Program-made: the position numbers and the translations under genes
NCBI GenBank assembly: GCA_934659475.1
Contig: CAKUHX010000001.1
Location: 1 to 40,360, forward strand
Direction of reading: 5' to 3'
Origin: an uncultured Oscillospiraceae bacterium
GTDB taxonomy: Bacteria > Bacillota > Clostridia > Oscillospirales > Oscillospiraceae
DNA: 40,360 nucleotides
The notes under the pieces: model-generated
The model's input: the letters and a program-made list of their open reading frames with translations, nothing else
Database searches by the model: none
What the model was told of the DNA's origin: nothing
In this document: in pieces, positions 13,667 through 21,964 of the stretch
How positions within the stretch are numbered: the first letter of the stretch is position 1
How the letters are laid out: every line of letters begins with the position of its first letter

Positions 13667-15915
13667 GGATCCTGTCTATGGCGGCCACCTTCGGCGGCCT
13701 GGAAAAGCGCGTTCTGGCCCCCGGGGAGGGGCTGAATGTGATCGCTGCCCCCAACGAGGGGGGCAAGTCCACCTGGTGCGCCTTTTTGAAGGCCATGCTC
13801 TACGGGATCGATACCCGGGACCGGGACAAGAAGGGCTATCTGGCGGACAAAAACCGGTATCAGCCCTGGTCGGGCGCCCCCATGGAGGGGGAACTGCGTC
13901 TGGAGTGGCAGGGGCGGGAGGTCACCATCCGCCGGGGCCCCCGGGGGAGCGTCCCCTTCGGGGCCTTTTCCGCCGTATACACCGCCTCCGGCGAGGCGGT
14001 GCCCGGCCTGACTGCCGCCAACTGCGGCCAGCTGCTCACCGGTGTGGGGCGGGAGGTATATGAGCGCTCCGCCTTCATCGGCCAGGGGGGCTCCCTTGCG
14101 GTCACTGCCGCACCGGAGCTGGAAAAACGGATCGCCGCCCTGGTCACCGGGGGGCGGGAGGACGTGTCCTTTGCCCAGACAGAGCAGCGCCTGCGGGAGA
14201 TGCGCAACCGCCGCCGGGTGAACCGCAGCGTGGGCCGCATCCCGGAGCTGGAGAGCGAACTGGCCCGGCTGGAGGAGCAGCTGGCGGCCATGAGGGAGAT
14301 CTCTGCCCAGGGGGTGGGGCTGTCCGCCCGCCGCCGGGCCCTGGAGCAGGAGAAGGAGCGGCTGGAGGGGGAGCGGCAGCTCCACCGGCGGCTGGCCCAG
14401 CAGGAGTTGGACCGCCGCTACGCCCAGGCGGAGGACGAACTGCTCGCTGCCCGGGAGAGACTGACCGCTCTGGAGCGGGAGCTCACCCGCTTCGGCCCCC
14501 AGCCGGAGGAGGAGGTGCTGCTCCGGGCCCAGGGGCAGCTCTCCTTCCTGAAAGTGCTGGACGACCAGATCGCCGCGGGGAAGGAGGAGCTGAAGGGGGC
14601 CCAGGAGGACTATGTGCAGGCGCAGATCGCCCTGCAGGGCGGTCCCTTCTCCGGACGGACCGCCCGGGAGGCGGAGGAACTGGCCCAGAGCGCCCTGAAA
14701 AGCCGGGAGCAGCAGCTGGCGCAGGCGGAAGAACTGAAGAAGCGTGCGGGACTGCTGACGGCGCTGGCCCTGCTGGGTCTGGCCGGGGCGGGGGCCTGCT
14801 GGGCCCTGGCGGCGGGGACGGTGCGGCTGGCCGCCTGTGGGGGCCTTGTGCTGCTGGCCGGTGTGCTGCTGGCCCTGTCCGCCCGCAGCCGGGCGGGAGG
14901 AAAGACCGCTGCCGTCCGGGGACAGGAGGAGATGGCCCGCCTGGGGGCGGAGGATGAGGACGCCCTGAACGCCCTGTTGGCCAGCTACCGGCGGCGCTGG
15001 GAGCGGGCGGAGGAGGCCAATGGCCGCTGCGCCCAGACCCGGGGCCAGGTGAATGACCAGCTGGCCCGCCGGGAGAACACATACAATGACCTGATGGACT
15101 TCGTCCACACCTTTGCCCCGGAGGTGAGCACTCTGAACGGCTGCTCCGCCGCCCTGTCCCGGGCCCTGAAGCTGGGCCACGGGCTGGCTATGGCCCGGCA
15201 GCAGGTGGACGAGCGGCAGCTGCGGCTGAACGACCTGCTGGCCCAGGGGGGCAGGCGGGAGACCGGCGGAGGACAGCTCCCCGCCCCCGCCCGCAGCCGG
15301 GAGGAGACCGATCTGGCTCTGGCGGACGCTGCCCGGCAGCTGGAGCAGACCGACCGGCAGCTGAACCAGATCTTGGGCCGGCAGAAGGCCTTGGGCGACC
15401 CCGCAGAGCTGGAGGCCCGGCGGGAACAGGTGCAGCGGGAGCTGGAGCGGAAGGGGCGGGAGCTCCAGGCCATCGACCTGGCGCTGGAGGCCCTGACCCG
15501 GGCCAACGCCCGCCTGCGGGAGCGGTTCAGCCCGGAGCTGGACCGCAGGGCTGGAGCGTATCTGGAGCAGCTGACCGGGGGAAGATATGACCGCCTGACC
15601 CTCACCCGGGAGATGGAGGGGGCGGCTGCCCGGACGGGAGATCCCCTGACCCGGGACGCCCTGTATCTGTCCCGGGGGGCCGCCGACCAGCTGTATCTGG
15701 CGGTACGCCTGGCGGTGTGCGGCCTGTGCCTGCCCCAGCGCCCCCCCATCGTGCTGGACGACGCCCTGTCCGACTTTGACGACGGCCGGACGCGGCTGGC
15801 CCTGGATCTGCTGCGCCAGCTGGCGCAGGGGCAGCAGGTGCTGCTGTTCACCTGCCACAGCCGGGAGAAGGAGCTGCTGGAGGGGGCCGGGGACGTGACC
15901 TTTCTGGCTCTGTAA
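13663..15915 (+). CDS. YhaN-like SMC/Rad50-type ATPase with membrane hairpin
   Basis: This is a 750-residue ABC-type ATPase. The N-terminal half has the Walker A PNEGGKST at 30-37; long coiled coils rich in Glu, Arg and Leu occupy about 185-355 and 430-650; the C-terminal half has a signature-like 'LSRGAADQLYLAVRLA' and Walker B IVLDDALSDFDD, then a switch histidine (TCHSREKE). Between the coils, at about 363-410, lie two hydrophobic helices that could form a membrane hairpin, as in Bacillus YhaN. It is coupled by ATGA overlap to the YhaO-like nuclease gene. Likely role: membrane-tethered DNA-end processing with that nuclease. Confidence 0.85.
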   Translation: MRILSMAATFGGLEKRVLAPGEGLNVIAAPNEGGKSTWCAFLKAMLYGIDTRDRDKKGYLADKNRYQPWSGAPMEGELRLEWQGREVTIRRGPRGSVPFGAFSAVYTASGEAVPGLTAANCGQLLTGVGREVYERSAFIGQGGSLAVTAAPELEKRIAALVTGGREDVSFAQTEQRLREMRNRRRVNRSVGRIPELESELARLEEQLAAMREISAQGVGLSARRRALEQEKERLEGERQLHRRLAQQELDRRYAQAEDELLAARERLTALERELTRFGPQPEEEVLLRAQGQLSFLKVLDDQIAAGKEELKGAQEDYVQAQIALQGGPFSGRTAREAEELAQSALKSREQQLAQAEELKKRAGLLTALALLGLAGAGACWALAAGTVRLAACGGLVLLAGVLLALSARSRAGGKTAAVRGQEEMARLGAEDEDALNALLASYRRRWERAEEANGRCAQTRGQVNDQLARRENTYNDLMDFVHTFAPEVSTLNGCSAALSRALKLGHGLAMARQQVDERQLRLNDLLAQGGRRETGGGQLPAPARSREETDLALADAARQLEQTDRQLNQILGRQKALGDPAELEARREQVQRELERKGRELQAIDLALEALTRANARLRERFSPELDRRAGAYLEQLTGGRYDRLTLTREMEGAAARTGDPLTRDALYLSRGAADQLYLAVRLAVCGLCLPQRPPIVLDDALSDFDDGRTRLALDLLRQLAQGQQVLLFTCHSREKELLEGAGDVTFLAL

Positions 15916-15925
15916 GGCTTTGGGG

Positions 15926-15954
15926 TTGCGATCCGGGACAAGAGCGGGTATAAT
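15926..15954 (+). promoter_or_regulatory. sigma-A promoter of lepB
   Basis: TTGCGA (15926-15931) and the perfect TATAAT (15949-15954) are separated by 17 bases. It lies right after the YhaN-like stop codon. Confidence 0.85.
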
Positions 15955-15988
15955 CAGAACACAAAACAGATGGAAGGGGGACGCGCCC

Positions 15989-16576
15989 ATGGAAGAGACG
16001 GAGCGGCCCGAGGGCCGCGGGGCGGCCAAAGAGAAAGAGGAGAAGGGCACTGAGCTGTTCTATATGCTCCAGAGCCTGGTGATCGCCGTTTCGGCGATGA
16101 TCCTGCTGTTCACCTTCGTGGTGCGGGTGAACCAGGTGAAGGGGCACTCCATGGACAACACCCTGCAGCCCCAGGAGCTGCTGCTGGTGTGGCACCTGGG
16201 CTATACCCCCAAGGCGGGGGACATCGTCATCGTCAACCGCCCCAATGTGGACATTTTGGAGGGGGAGGCCATCGTCAAGCGGGTGATCGCCGTGGGCGGC
16301 CAGACCGTGGACATCGACTACGGCGCCGGGATCGTCTATGTGGACGGGGTTGCCCTGGACGAGCCCTATATCAAGGAGACCATGTATCTGCCCGGCAGCC
16401 CCTATATGCAGCAGACCCACTTCGACATCCCGGAGGGGTCGGTCTTCGTCATGGGGGACAACCGGAACAACTCCACCGACAGCCGGAACGAGGCCGTGGG
16501 CCCCGTGGAGGAGCGGTTCATCCTGGGCCACGCGGTGCTGGGCCTGTGGCCCCTGTCCAAGCTGGGAGCGCTGTAA
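15989..16576 (+). CDS. lepB: signal peptidase I
   Basis: This is a 195-residue membrane serine-lysine protease that removes signal peptides from exported proteins. A charged N-terminus (1-20) precedes one membrane helix (about 24-46). The catalytic Ser54 lies in GHSMDNT and the general-base Lys97 in IVKRVIAVGG; box E is GDNRNNSTDSR. Length and single anchor fit Gram-positive type I enzymes. ATG 15989 has GGAAGGGGG eight bases upstream. It is transcribed alone, between its promoter at 15926 and a terminator at 16594. Confidence 0.95.
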   Translation: MEETERPEGRGAAKEKEEKGTELFYMLQSLVIAVSAMILLFTFVVRVNQVKGHSMDNTLQPQELLLVWHLGYTPKAGDIVIVNRPNVDILEGEAIVKRVIAVGGQTVDIDYGAGIVYVDGVALDEPYIKETMYLPGSPYMQQTHFDIPEGSVFVMGDNRNNSTDSRNEAVGPVEERFILGHAVLGLWPLSKLGAL

Positions 16577-16593
16577 CAGACGAACAAAATGCG

Positions 16594-16631
16594 GCCGCCG
16601 CAACGGTGAGATATTGCGGCGGTTGCTTTTT
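16594..16631 (+). terminator. intrinsic terminator of lepB
   Basis: CCGCCGCAA pairs with TTGCGGCGG, followed by TTGCTTTTT. The downstream T-run also supplies the -35 element (TTGCTT) of the next promoter. Confidence 0.75.
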
Positions 16632-16651
16632 GCCCAAGTATGGTGTAAAAT
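16623..16651 (+). promoter_or_regulatory. sigma-A promoter of the zinc-ribbon gene
   Basis: TTGCTT (16623-16628) and TAAAAT (16646-16651) are separated by 17 bases. The -35 is inside the tail of the preceding terminator. Confidence 0.7.
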
Positions 16652-16694
16652 AAAGTGTTTCAAATTGCCTGACGGCTTGAAAGGAGCGCTTTTC

Positions 16695-17090
16695 ATGGAA
16701 GATCGGGTCAAGGAACTGATGGACCGCATCCGGGGCACGGCCTCGGCCTGTGCCGACGCCTGCGCCGATACGGCCCGGGTGGCCGGGCGGAAGGCGGGGC
16801 AGATCGTGGACGTGGCCAAGCTGAACGTGCAGCTGTTCGACCTGAACGGCGAACTGAACGACGTGCTGCGCCAGCTGGGACAGGTCATGTACAGCGCCCA
16901 CAGGGGAGAGAGCGGGGGGGACGAGAGCATCCCCGACCTGCTGGCCCGGGCAGACGAGCTGAACGAGAAGATCGACGGCACGAAGGAGCGGGTGGCCGCC
17001 CTGCGCCAGAGCCGGACCTGTCCCGCCTGCGGCGCCGTGTGCGCCCGGGAGGACAAATTCTGCCGCGCCTGCGGCCATCCCCTGGACTGA
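16695..17090 (+). CDS. zinc-ribbon protein with helical N-terminus
   Basis: This is a 131-residue soluble protein. Residues 1-105 are predicted mostly helical with Ala/Leu/Glu/Arg heptad-like spacing, and the last 25 residues form a zinc ribbon with CPAC and CRAC pairs. Such proteins are common in clostridia next to division or envelope genes and are uncharacterised. AAGGAG at 16681-16686 supports ATG 16695. No terminator separates it from spoVB, so read-through into that gene is likely. Confidence 0.75.
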   Translation: MEDRVKELMDRIRGTASACADACADTARVAGRKAGQIVDVAKLNVQLFDLNGELNDVLRQLGQVMYSAHRGESGGDESIPDLLARADELNEKIDGTKERVAALRQSRTCPACGAVCAREDKFCRACGHPLD

Positions 17091-17175
17091 ACCGGCATAG
17101 GACCGGCGGCGGGCGCATATAGCAGAGCAGGCGGGCCTGCCCCGCCTGTCCCGCCGGCCGGGAGAGAAACCAGAC

Positions 17176-17198
17176 CCCCGGCGGCCGCCGGCCGCCGG
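17176..17198 (+). other. GC-only self-complementary tract before spoVB
   Basis: The tract GGCGGCCGCCGGCCGCCGG (within 17178-17197) is almost wholly self-complementary and could form a very stable hairpin just upstream of the AAGGAGG site. It may limit spoVB translation or stop read-through. Confidence 0.4.
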
Positions 17199-17215
17199 AC
17201 CCAAGGAGGACGACC

Positions 17216-19006
17216 ATGTCCCAACGCGGAGAACAGAAGCAGAATACCTTTTTTGGCGGCGCGGCCATTCTGGCCGTTGGCATTCTGGTGGTCAAGCTCA
17301 TCGGGATGTTCTACAAGATCCCCCTGGTCAACATCATCGGCGCCCAGGGCAACTCCGACTTTTCCAACGCGTATAATATCTACGCCGTATTACTGACGGT
17401 ATCCACCGCCGGTCTGCCGGTGGCGGTGTCCAAGCTGGTGAGCGAGGCCAACGCTCTGGACTGCCGCAATCAGGTGCGCAGCATCTTCCGCACCTCTATG
17501 GTGCTGTTCCTGAGCCTGGGGGTCCTGTCCTTCCTGCTGATGTACTTCAGGGCGGACTGGCTGGCCGGGCTGATGCACGACACCAAGGCCGCCGCCGGCA
17601 TCCGGGCCCTGGCCCCCGCCGTGGTGTGCGTGGGCTGCCTGGCGGCCTTCCGGGGCTATACCCAGGGCCACCAGAACATGGCGCCCACCTCCGTCTCCCA
17701 GATCATCGAGGCCATGTGCAAGCTGGTGGTGGGTCTGGCCCTGGCCTGGTGGCTGATCCAGGCGGGGCAGCCCGACTATGTGGCCGCCGCCGGGGCCATC
17801 ACCGGCGTCACCGTGGGCACGGTGGCCGCTCTGGCCTATATGCTGATCATGTACGCCCTGTCCCGCTCCCGGGAGACGGGCCGGGCGGACGACCGCCCGG
17901 ACTCCATGGGGGCCATCATGGGGGACATCCTGCGCATCGCCGTGCCCATCACCCTGTCCGCCTCTATGGTGGGCATCGTCACGGTGATCGACTCCTCTCT
18001 GGTGCAGGGGCAGCTCCAGCGCGCCCTGCTGGAGACCCCGGCCTGCTGGGACCTGTACCGGGAGTTCATCGACTTCGCCCCCCTGCAGGCCGCCCTGGGC
18101 GGCTGGAAGGCCGTTCTGGACGAGGGGCAGCAGGTCACCATGTCCCTGCTGAAGGAGCAGGCGGAGCAGAACGTCACCGCCGCCCTGACCCTGCGGGAGA
18201 CCCTGGAGGGGGTCAGCCGTACCCTGTACGGCAACTACTCCGGCGCGCTGAACATCTACAACCTGCCCACCTCCCTGATGGCGGCCATCACCGCATCGGT
18301 GATCCCGGCGGTGTCCGGGGCGCTGGCCCGGCGGGACCGGCGGCAGGCCGCCAAAGTCACCGGCTCCGCCCTGCGCATCACCGCCCTGCTGGCCTTCCCC
18401 ATGGGGGTGGGGCTGTGCGTGCTGGGCAGACCGATCATGCAGCTGCTGTACCCCGCCCTGAGCAGCCAGCTGGCCGGCCCTCTGCTGTCCACCCTGGGCA
18501 TCGCCACGGTATCCGTGTGCATGATGCTGGTGTGCAACGCTGTGCTCCAGGCCCACGGGTTCATCAACCTGCCCGTGCTGGTGATGCTGGCCGGCGGCGG
18601 GCTGAAGATCGTGACCAACTACAACCTTGTGGTGCGCCCCGGCGTGGGCATCTATGGCGCCCCCGCGGGGAATATCCTGTGCTTCACCCTGTGTCTGGTG
18701 CTGGATCTGATCGTCATCGCCCGGGTGATCCCCCGCCGCCCCGCCTATCTGCCCATCTTCCTCAAGCCCGCGGTGTCCGCTGGGGTGATGGGGCTGGCCG
18801 CCTGGGCGGTGAACGGCCTGCTGACCAAGCTGCTGACCCGCGGCGAGGCCTTGAGCCGCGCCGCCTGCGCCATCACGGTGTTTGTCCCCATCTTAGCGGC
18901 CATGTGCGTGTATCTGGTGATGGCCGTGGCGCTGAGGGCCATCTCCCGGGACGACCTGGCCCTGATGCCCAAGGGCGATAAGCTGGCCCGCCTGCTGCGG
19001 CTGTAA
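17216..19006 (+). CDS. SpoVB-type MOP flippase
   Basis: This is a 596-residue polytopic membrane protein with about 14 helices. The start (KQNTFFGGAAILAVGILVVKLIGMFYKIP, in pieces) is diagnostic of the SpoVB/YtgP/YabM group of polysaccharide or lipid-linked precursor exporters in the MOP superfamily; 'IGAQGNSDFSNAYNIY' follows. Members export cell-wall or spore-cortex precursors. The copy is longer than usual because of a soluble stretch of about 80 residues (about 268-345) between the two halves. AAGGAGG at 17203-17209 supports the start. With mazG, HU and rqcP downstream it reproduces the Bacillus yabM-yabN-yabO order. Confidence 0.88.
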   Translation: MSQRGEQKQNTFFGGAAILAVGILVVKLIGMFYKIPLVNIIGAQGNSDFSNAYNIYAVLLTVSTAGLPVAVSKLVSEANALDCRNQVRSIFRTSMVLFLSLGVLSFLLMYFRADWLAGLMHDTKAAAGIRALAPAVVCVGCLAAFRGYTQGHQNMAPTSVSQIIEAMCKLVVGLALAWWLIQAGQPDYVAAAGAITGVTVGTVAALAYMLIMYALSRSRETGRADDRPDSMGAIMGDILRIAVPITLSASMVGIVTVIDSSLVQGQLQRALLETPACWDLYREFIDFAPLQAALGGWKAVLDEGQQVTMSLLKEQAEQNVTAALTLRETLEGVSRTLYGNYSGALNIYNLPTSLMAAITASVIPAVSGALARRDRRQAAKVTGSALRITALLAFPMGVGLCVLGRPIMQLLYPALSSQLAGPLLSTLGIATVSVCMMLVCNAVLQAHGFINLPVLVMLAGGGLKIVTNYNLVVRPGVGIYGAPAGNILCFTLCLVLDLIVIARVIPRRPAYLPIFLKPAVSAGVMGLAAWAVNGLLTKLLTRGEALSRAACAITVFVPILAAMCVYLVMAVALRAISRDDLALMPKGDKLARLLRL

Positions 19007-19014
19007 GGCGGAAG

Positions 19015-19050
19015 GGCTTTTGTGGTATTTCCACAATTTTGTCCTGAAAA
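19015..19050 (+). terminator. possible weak terminator after spoVB
   Basis: AGGGCTTTTGTGG can pair with CCACAA and, further out, AAAAGCCT, giving a nested AT-rich hairpin with TTTTG. Weak and uncertain. Confidence 0.35.
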
Positions 19051-19090
19051 GCCTGTTTCATAAAAAATACCTTGCAGAGGGAACGAAACT

Positions 19091-19882
19091 GTGGTAAATT
19101 TTCAAAAGAAAGAGCATTATAATGTGGAGGATCTGCGGCGGCTCATGGCCCTGCTGCGGCAGCCGGACGGCTGCCCCTGGGACCGGGCGCAGACCCACGC
19201 GTCCATCCGCGCCAATATGCTGGAGGAGGCCTATGAGGCCGCCGACGCCATCGACCGGAACGCCCCCGAGGATCTGAAGGAAGAACTGGGGGACGTGCTG
19301 CTGCAGGTGGTGTTCCACGCCCGCATGGAGGAGGAGGCCGGCCGCTTCGATCTGGACGACGTGGCCGATGGCATCTGCAAAAAGCTCATCTTCCGTCACC
19401 CCTTCCTGTTTGAGCAGGAGCAGGGGCAGGACGCCGGCGGCGCCCTGACCACTTGGGAGGAGCGCAAGCGCTTGGAGAAGGGCCAGCACTCCCCGGGAGA
19501 GGCTATGGAGTCTGTGGCCCGGGCCCTGCCCGCCCTGACAAGGGCGGAGAAGATCCAGGGCAAGGCCGCCCGGGCGGGCTTCGACTGGCCGGACATCGGC
19601 CCGGCCATGGACAAGGTGGGCGAGGAGCTGGACGAGCTGCGCCAGGCGGTGGACACCGGCACCAACGTGGAGGAGGAGCTGGGCGACCTGCTGTTCGCCG
19701 CCGCCAAGGTGGGCCGGTTCGCAGGGGTGGACCCGGAACTGGCCCTGCAGGGGGCCTGCGACAAGTTCATCCGCCGCTTCCGCGGGGTGGAGCGCCTGAC
19801 CGGGGACAAGCCTCTTGAGGGCCGGCCCATAGAGGAACTGAACGACCTCTGGCGGCAGGCCAAGGAGCATGAGGACTTATAA
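19091..19882 (+). CDS. mazG: MazG nucleoside triphosphate pyrophosphohydrolase
   Basis: This is a 263-residue protein with two tandem all-alpha MazG modules, which hydrolyse (d)NTPs to monophosphates and cleanse damaged nucleotides. The first half has the LRQPDGCPWDRAQTHAS opening, EEAYEAADAI and EELGDVLLQVVFHA metal-binding EExxE/ExxD pairs; the second repeats EELDELRQAV and EEELGDLLFAA. The KRLEKG-type linker is also present. The gene starts with GTG 19091, preceded by GAGGGAA; no better ATG is found. It sits between spoVB and the HU gene. Confidence 0.93.
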   Translation: MVNFQKKEHYNVEDLRRLMALLRQPDGCPWDRAQTHASIRANMLEEAYEAADAIDRNAPEDLKEELGDVLLQVVFHARMEEEAGRFDLDDVADGICKKLIFRHPFLFEQEQGQDAGGALTTWEERKRLEKGQHSPGEAMESVARALPALTRAEKIQGKAARAGFDWPDIGPAMDKVGEELDELRQAVDTGTNVEEELGDLLFAAAKVGRFAGVDPELALQGACDKFIRRFRGVERLTGDKPLEGRPIEELNDLWRQAKEHEDL

Positions 19883-19934
19883 GCCGCATGCGGCTTTAAG
19901 TATAAACAAAAGCGATCAGGGCGGCTTAGAGCCG
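19883..19934 (+). other. two small hairpins in the HU leader
   Basis: AAGCCGCATGCGGCTT (about 19881-19896) is a perfect palindrome and CGGCT-TAG-AGCCG (19922-19934) a short hairpin. A TATAAA lies between them at 19901-19906, but no good -35 was found. They may be a weak mazG terminator and a leader structure for HU. Confidence 0.35.
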
Positions 19935-19961
19935 TTACAAATTCGTAGGAGGAAGTAGAGT

Positions 19962-20237
19962 ATGAATAAAACTGAGCTGATCAATGCCGTGGCCGAGAAG
20001 ACCGAGCTTTCCAAGAAGGACGCCGACGCCGCCGTTTCCGCTGTGTTCGAGGCCGTTACCGAGGCTCTGGCCCGGGAGGAGAAGGTCCAGCTGGTGGGCT
20101 TTGGCGCGTTCGAGGTCAAGACCCGTGCTGAGCGCGTGGGCCGCAACCCCAAGAGCGGCGACACCATTAAGATCCCCGCCTCCAAGACCCCTGTGTTCAA
20201 GGCCGGCAAGGCCCTGAAGGACGCTGTGGCCAAGTAA
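19962..20237 (+). CDS. hup: HU family DNA-binding protein
   Basis: This 91-residue protein bends and compacts DNA as a dimer. It begins [20 protein letters not shown] (20 residues) as typical HU, has the GFGAFEVK turn, the DNA-binding arm [18 protein letters not shown] (residues about 55-72) and ends [18 protein letters not shown] at about 19948-19953 supports the start. Codon use is strongly biased, as expected for an abundant protein. It ends in a strong terminator. Confidence 0.97.
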   Translation: MNKTELINAVAEKTELSKKDADAAVSAVFEAVTEALAREEKVQLVGFGAFEVKTRAERVGRNPKSGDTIKIPASKTPVFKAGKALKDAVAK

Positions 20238-20255
20238 GATCGCTGATAAGCCGAT

Positions 20256-20288
20256 AAAAAGGGGCGCTGCACCGCAGCGCCCCTTTTT
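20256..20288 (+). terminator. intrinsic terminator after HU
   Basis: AAAAAGGGGCGCTGC pairs with GCAGCGCCCCTTTTT around ACC. Read-through or an unseen promoter must feed rqcP, whose start is only 22 bases further on. Confidence 0.9.
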
Positions 20289-20309
20289 ACGACAGAAATG
20301 GAGCATACA

Positions 20310-20552
20310 ATGAGATTGGACAAGTGGCTGAAGGTCTCCCGCCTGATCAAGCGGCGCACCGTGGCCAACGAGGCCTGTGACAACGCCCGGGTCACCGCCA
20401 ACGGCCGGCCGGTCAAGGCCAGCTATGACGTGAAGGAGGGCGATGTGCTGGAGCTGAGTTTCGGCCAGCGCACCGTGAAGGTAGAGGTGCTGGTGGTGGC
20501 GGACAACGTGGGCAAGAACGACGCCGCGGCCATGTATCAGGAGATCCTGTAA
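20310..20552 (+). CDS. rqcP: ribosome quality control S4-domain protein RqcP
   Basis: This is an 80-residue S4 RNA-binding protein (YabO/Hsp15-like), beginning MRLDKWLKVSRLIKRRTVAN as in Bacillus RqcP. RqcP helps RqcH add Ala tails to stalled nascent chains on 50S subunits. ATG 20310 is preferred over ATG 20298 because the first ATGGAG itself supplies the GGAG ribosome binding site and family members start at MRLDK. It follows HU as in the Bacillus yab region; the next gene begins right at its stop. Confidence 0.92.
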   Translation: MRLDKWLKVSRLIKRRTVANEACDNARVTANGRPVKASYDVKEGDVLELSFGQRTVKVEVLVVADNVGKNDAAAMYQEIL

Positions 20553-21593
20553 GTGGGACGGAGACTGACGGCCCTGGCCCTGCTGTGCGCCCTGCTGGCG
20601 GGGTGCGCCCCCGGAAAGCAGGAGACGCAGCCCCTGTCGGCCACCGTGCTGGCCATGGATACGGTGATGACCCTGACCCTGTACCCCGTTGAGGGGGAAG
20701 ACGGACAGGCCGCCATGGACGGCCTGCGGCAGACGCTGGAGCAGCTGGACGCCGCCCTGACCGCCGGCGAGGGGGGTGAGGCCGCCGCTCTGAACGCCGC
20801 GGGGGGGGAGTGGATAGCGGTGCCCCAGTCCGGGGCGCTGCTGGCCCAAACGCTGGAGCTGGCCCGGCTGACCGGCGGGACCTTGGATCCCACGGCCTAC
20901 GCCGCGGTAAAGGCCTGGGGCTTTGCGGACGGAAACTATACCGTTCCCACCCGGGAGGAGCTGGAGCAGCTGATGGCCGCCATCGACTACACCCAGGTGG
21001 AGGTCAGCGGGGACGGCAGCCAGGCCCGCCTGGCTCCGGGGCAGCAGCTGGACTTCGGCGCCACGGCCAAGGGCTGGGCCGGAGATCTGCTGCGGCAGCA
21101 GCTGGAGCAGGAGGGGATCGCCTCCGCCCTGCTGGATCTGGGGCAGAGCTCCATCGCTGCCGTGGGGACAAAGCCTGACGGCTCCCCCTGGCGCATCGCC
21201 GTACAGGATCCCGCCGGAGACAACGGAGACTATGTGGGCATTCTGGAGCTGAGCGGCCGCTCTATGGGCACCTCCGGCAGCTACCAGCGGTATTTTGAGC
21301 AGGACGGCGTGCGCTACTGCCATATCATCGACCCGGCGACTGCCTCCCCCGCGCGCAGCGGGCTGGCGGGGGTGACGGTGGTGGCCGACTCCTGCCTGCT
21401 GTGCGACGGGCTGTCCACCGCCCTGTTCGTCATGGGGCTGGAGGACGGTATTCAGTTCTGGCGGGAGAACAGTTCGCTGGGATTCGACGTTATTTTTATC
21501 ACAGACGCCGGGGAGATCTTTGTCACCTCCGGACTGAAGGACAGCTTTTCTCTGGCTGACGGGGAGGAGCGGGAAGTGCAGGTGCTGGAATGA
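20553..21593 (+). CDS. ApbE-like FAD:protein FMN transferase (lipoprotein)
   Basis: This is a 346-residue exported lipoprotein: a short signal peptide ends in LLAGC, with lipidated Cys18. ApbE enzymes attach FMN to Thr of extracytoplasmic redox proteins. Family elements are present: MDTVMTLTLY near residue 35, DFGATAKGWAGD for FAD binding, SMGTSGSYQRYFEQDG, HIIDP(A)TA and the metal-binding CDGLSTALFVMG near the C-terminus. The gene starts with GTG directly after the rqcP stop, with GGAG in the end of rqcP, so it is coupled. It overlaps the next gene by ATGA. No FMN-binding partner gene is in the window. Confidence 0.9.
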   Translation: MGRRLTALALLCALLAGCAPGKQETQPLSATVLAMDTVMTLTLYPVEGEDGQAAMDGLRQTLEQLDAALTAGEGGEAAALNAAGGEWIAVPQSGALLAQTLELARLTGGTLDPTAYAAVKAWGFADGNYTVPTREELEQLMAAIDYTQVEVSGDGSQARLAPGQQLDFGATAKGWAGDLLRQQLEQEGIASALLDLGQSSIAAVGTKPDGSPWRIAVQDPAGDNGDYVGILELSGRSMGTSGSYQRYFEQDGVRYCHIIDPATASPARSGLAGVTVVADSCLLCDGLSTALFVMGLEDGIQFWRENSSLGFDVIFITDAGEIFVTSGLKDSFSLADGEEREVQVLE

Positions 21594-21964
21594 GCCGGAG
21601 CGCAAAGGGGATCGCGGCCCTTCTTGTCCTGCTGCTGGCGGGCTCGGCGGCCTTTCTGCTGCTGCGGCCCAAGGGAGAGGGGCAGGTGGCCCGCATCACC
21701 CTGAACGGCAAGGTGGTGCAGGAGATCGACCTGAGCCGGGTGGAGCAGCCCTATACCCTGACTCTGGAGGGCCCCGGGGGCTTTTCCAACACGATCACCG
21801 TAGAAAAGGGGCGGATCTGCGTGTCGAAGGCCGGGTGTCCCGACCAGATCTGCGTCCATCAGGGGTATATCTCCGACGGGACGACCCCCATTGTGTGCCT
21901 GCCCAACAGGCTGATCATCGAGATCACGGGAGGGGGGAGCGGCCTTGACGCAGCGGCGGGCTGA
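21590..21964 (+). CDS. NusG domain II-containing exported protein
   Basis: This is a 124-residue protein with a basic N-terminus, one hydrophobic helix (about 7-25, signal anchor) and an extracytoplasmic beta domain containing VARITLNGKVVQEIDL, then SKAGCPDQICVHQGYIS and IVCLPNRLIIEI. This C-x-D-x-x-C-V pattern is the hallmark of NusG domain II proteins found next to ApbE and Gx transporters in anaerobes. Function unproven; a role in delivering or reducing a cofactor outside the cell is inferred. It overlaps both neighbours. Confidence 0.85.
   Translation: MSRSAKGIAALLVLLLAGSAAFLLLRPKGEGQVARITLNGKVVQEIDLSRVEQPYTLTLEGPGGFSNTITVEKGRICVSKAGCPDQICVHQGYISDGTTPIVCLPNRLIIEITGGGSGLDAAAG

Noticed and set aside
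13309..16050. A 913-codon reverse-strand frame across the YhaN and YhaO genes
   Set aside because: The composition (Gln, Leu, Gly, Pro, Arg) is typical of antisense of Glu/Leu-rich coiled-coil coding DNA. The forward genes have complete Walker and phosphoesterase motifs.
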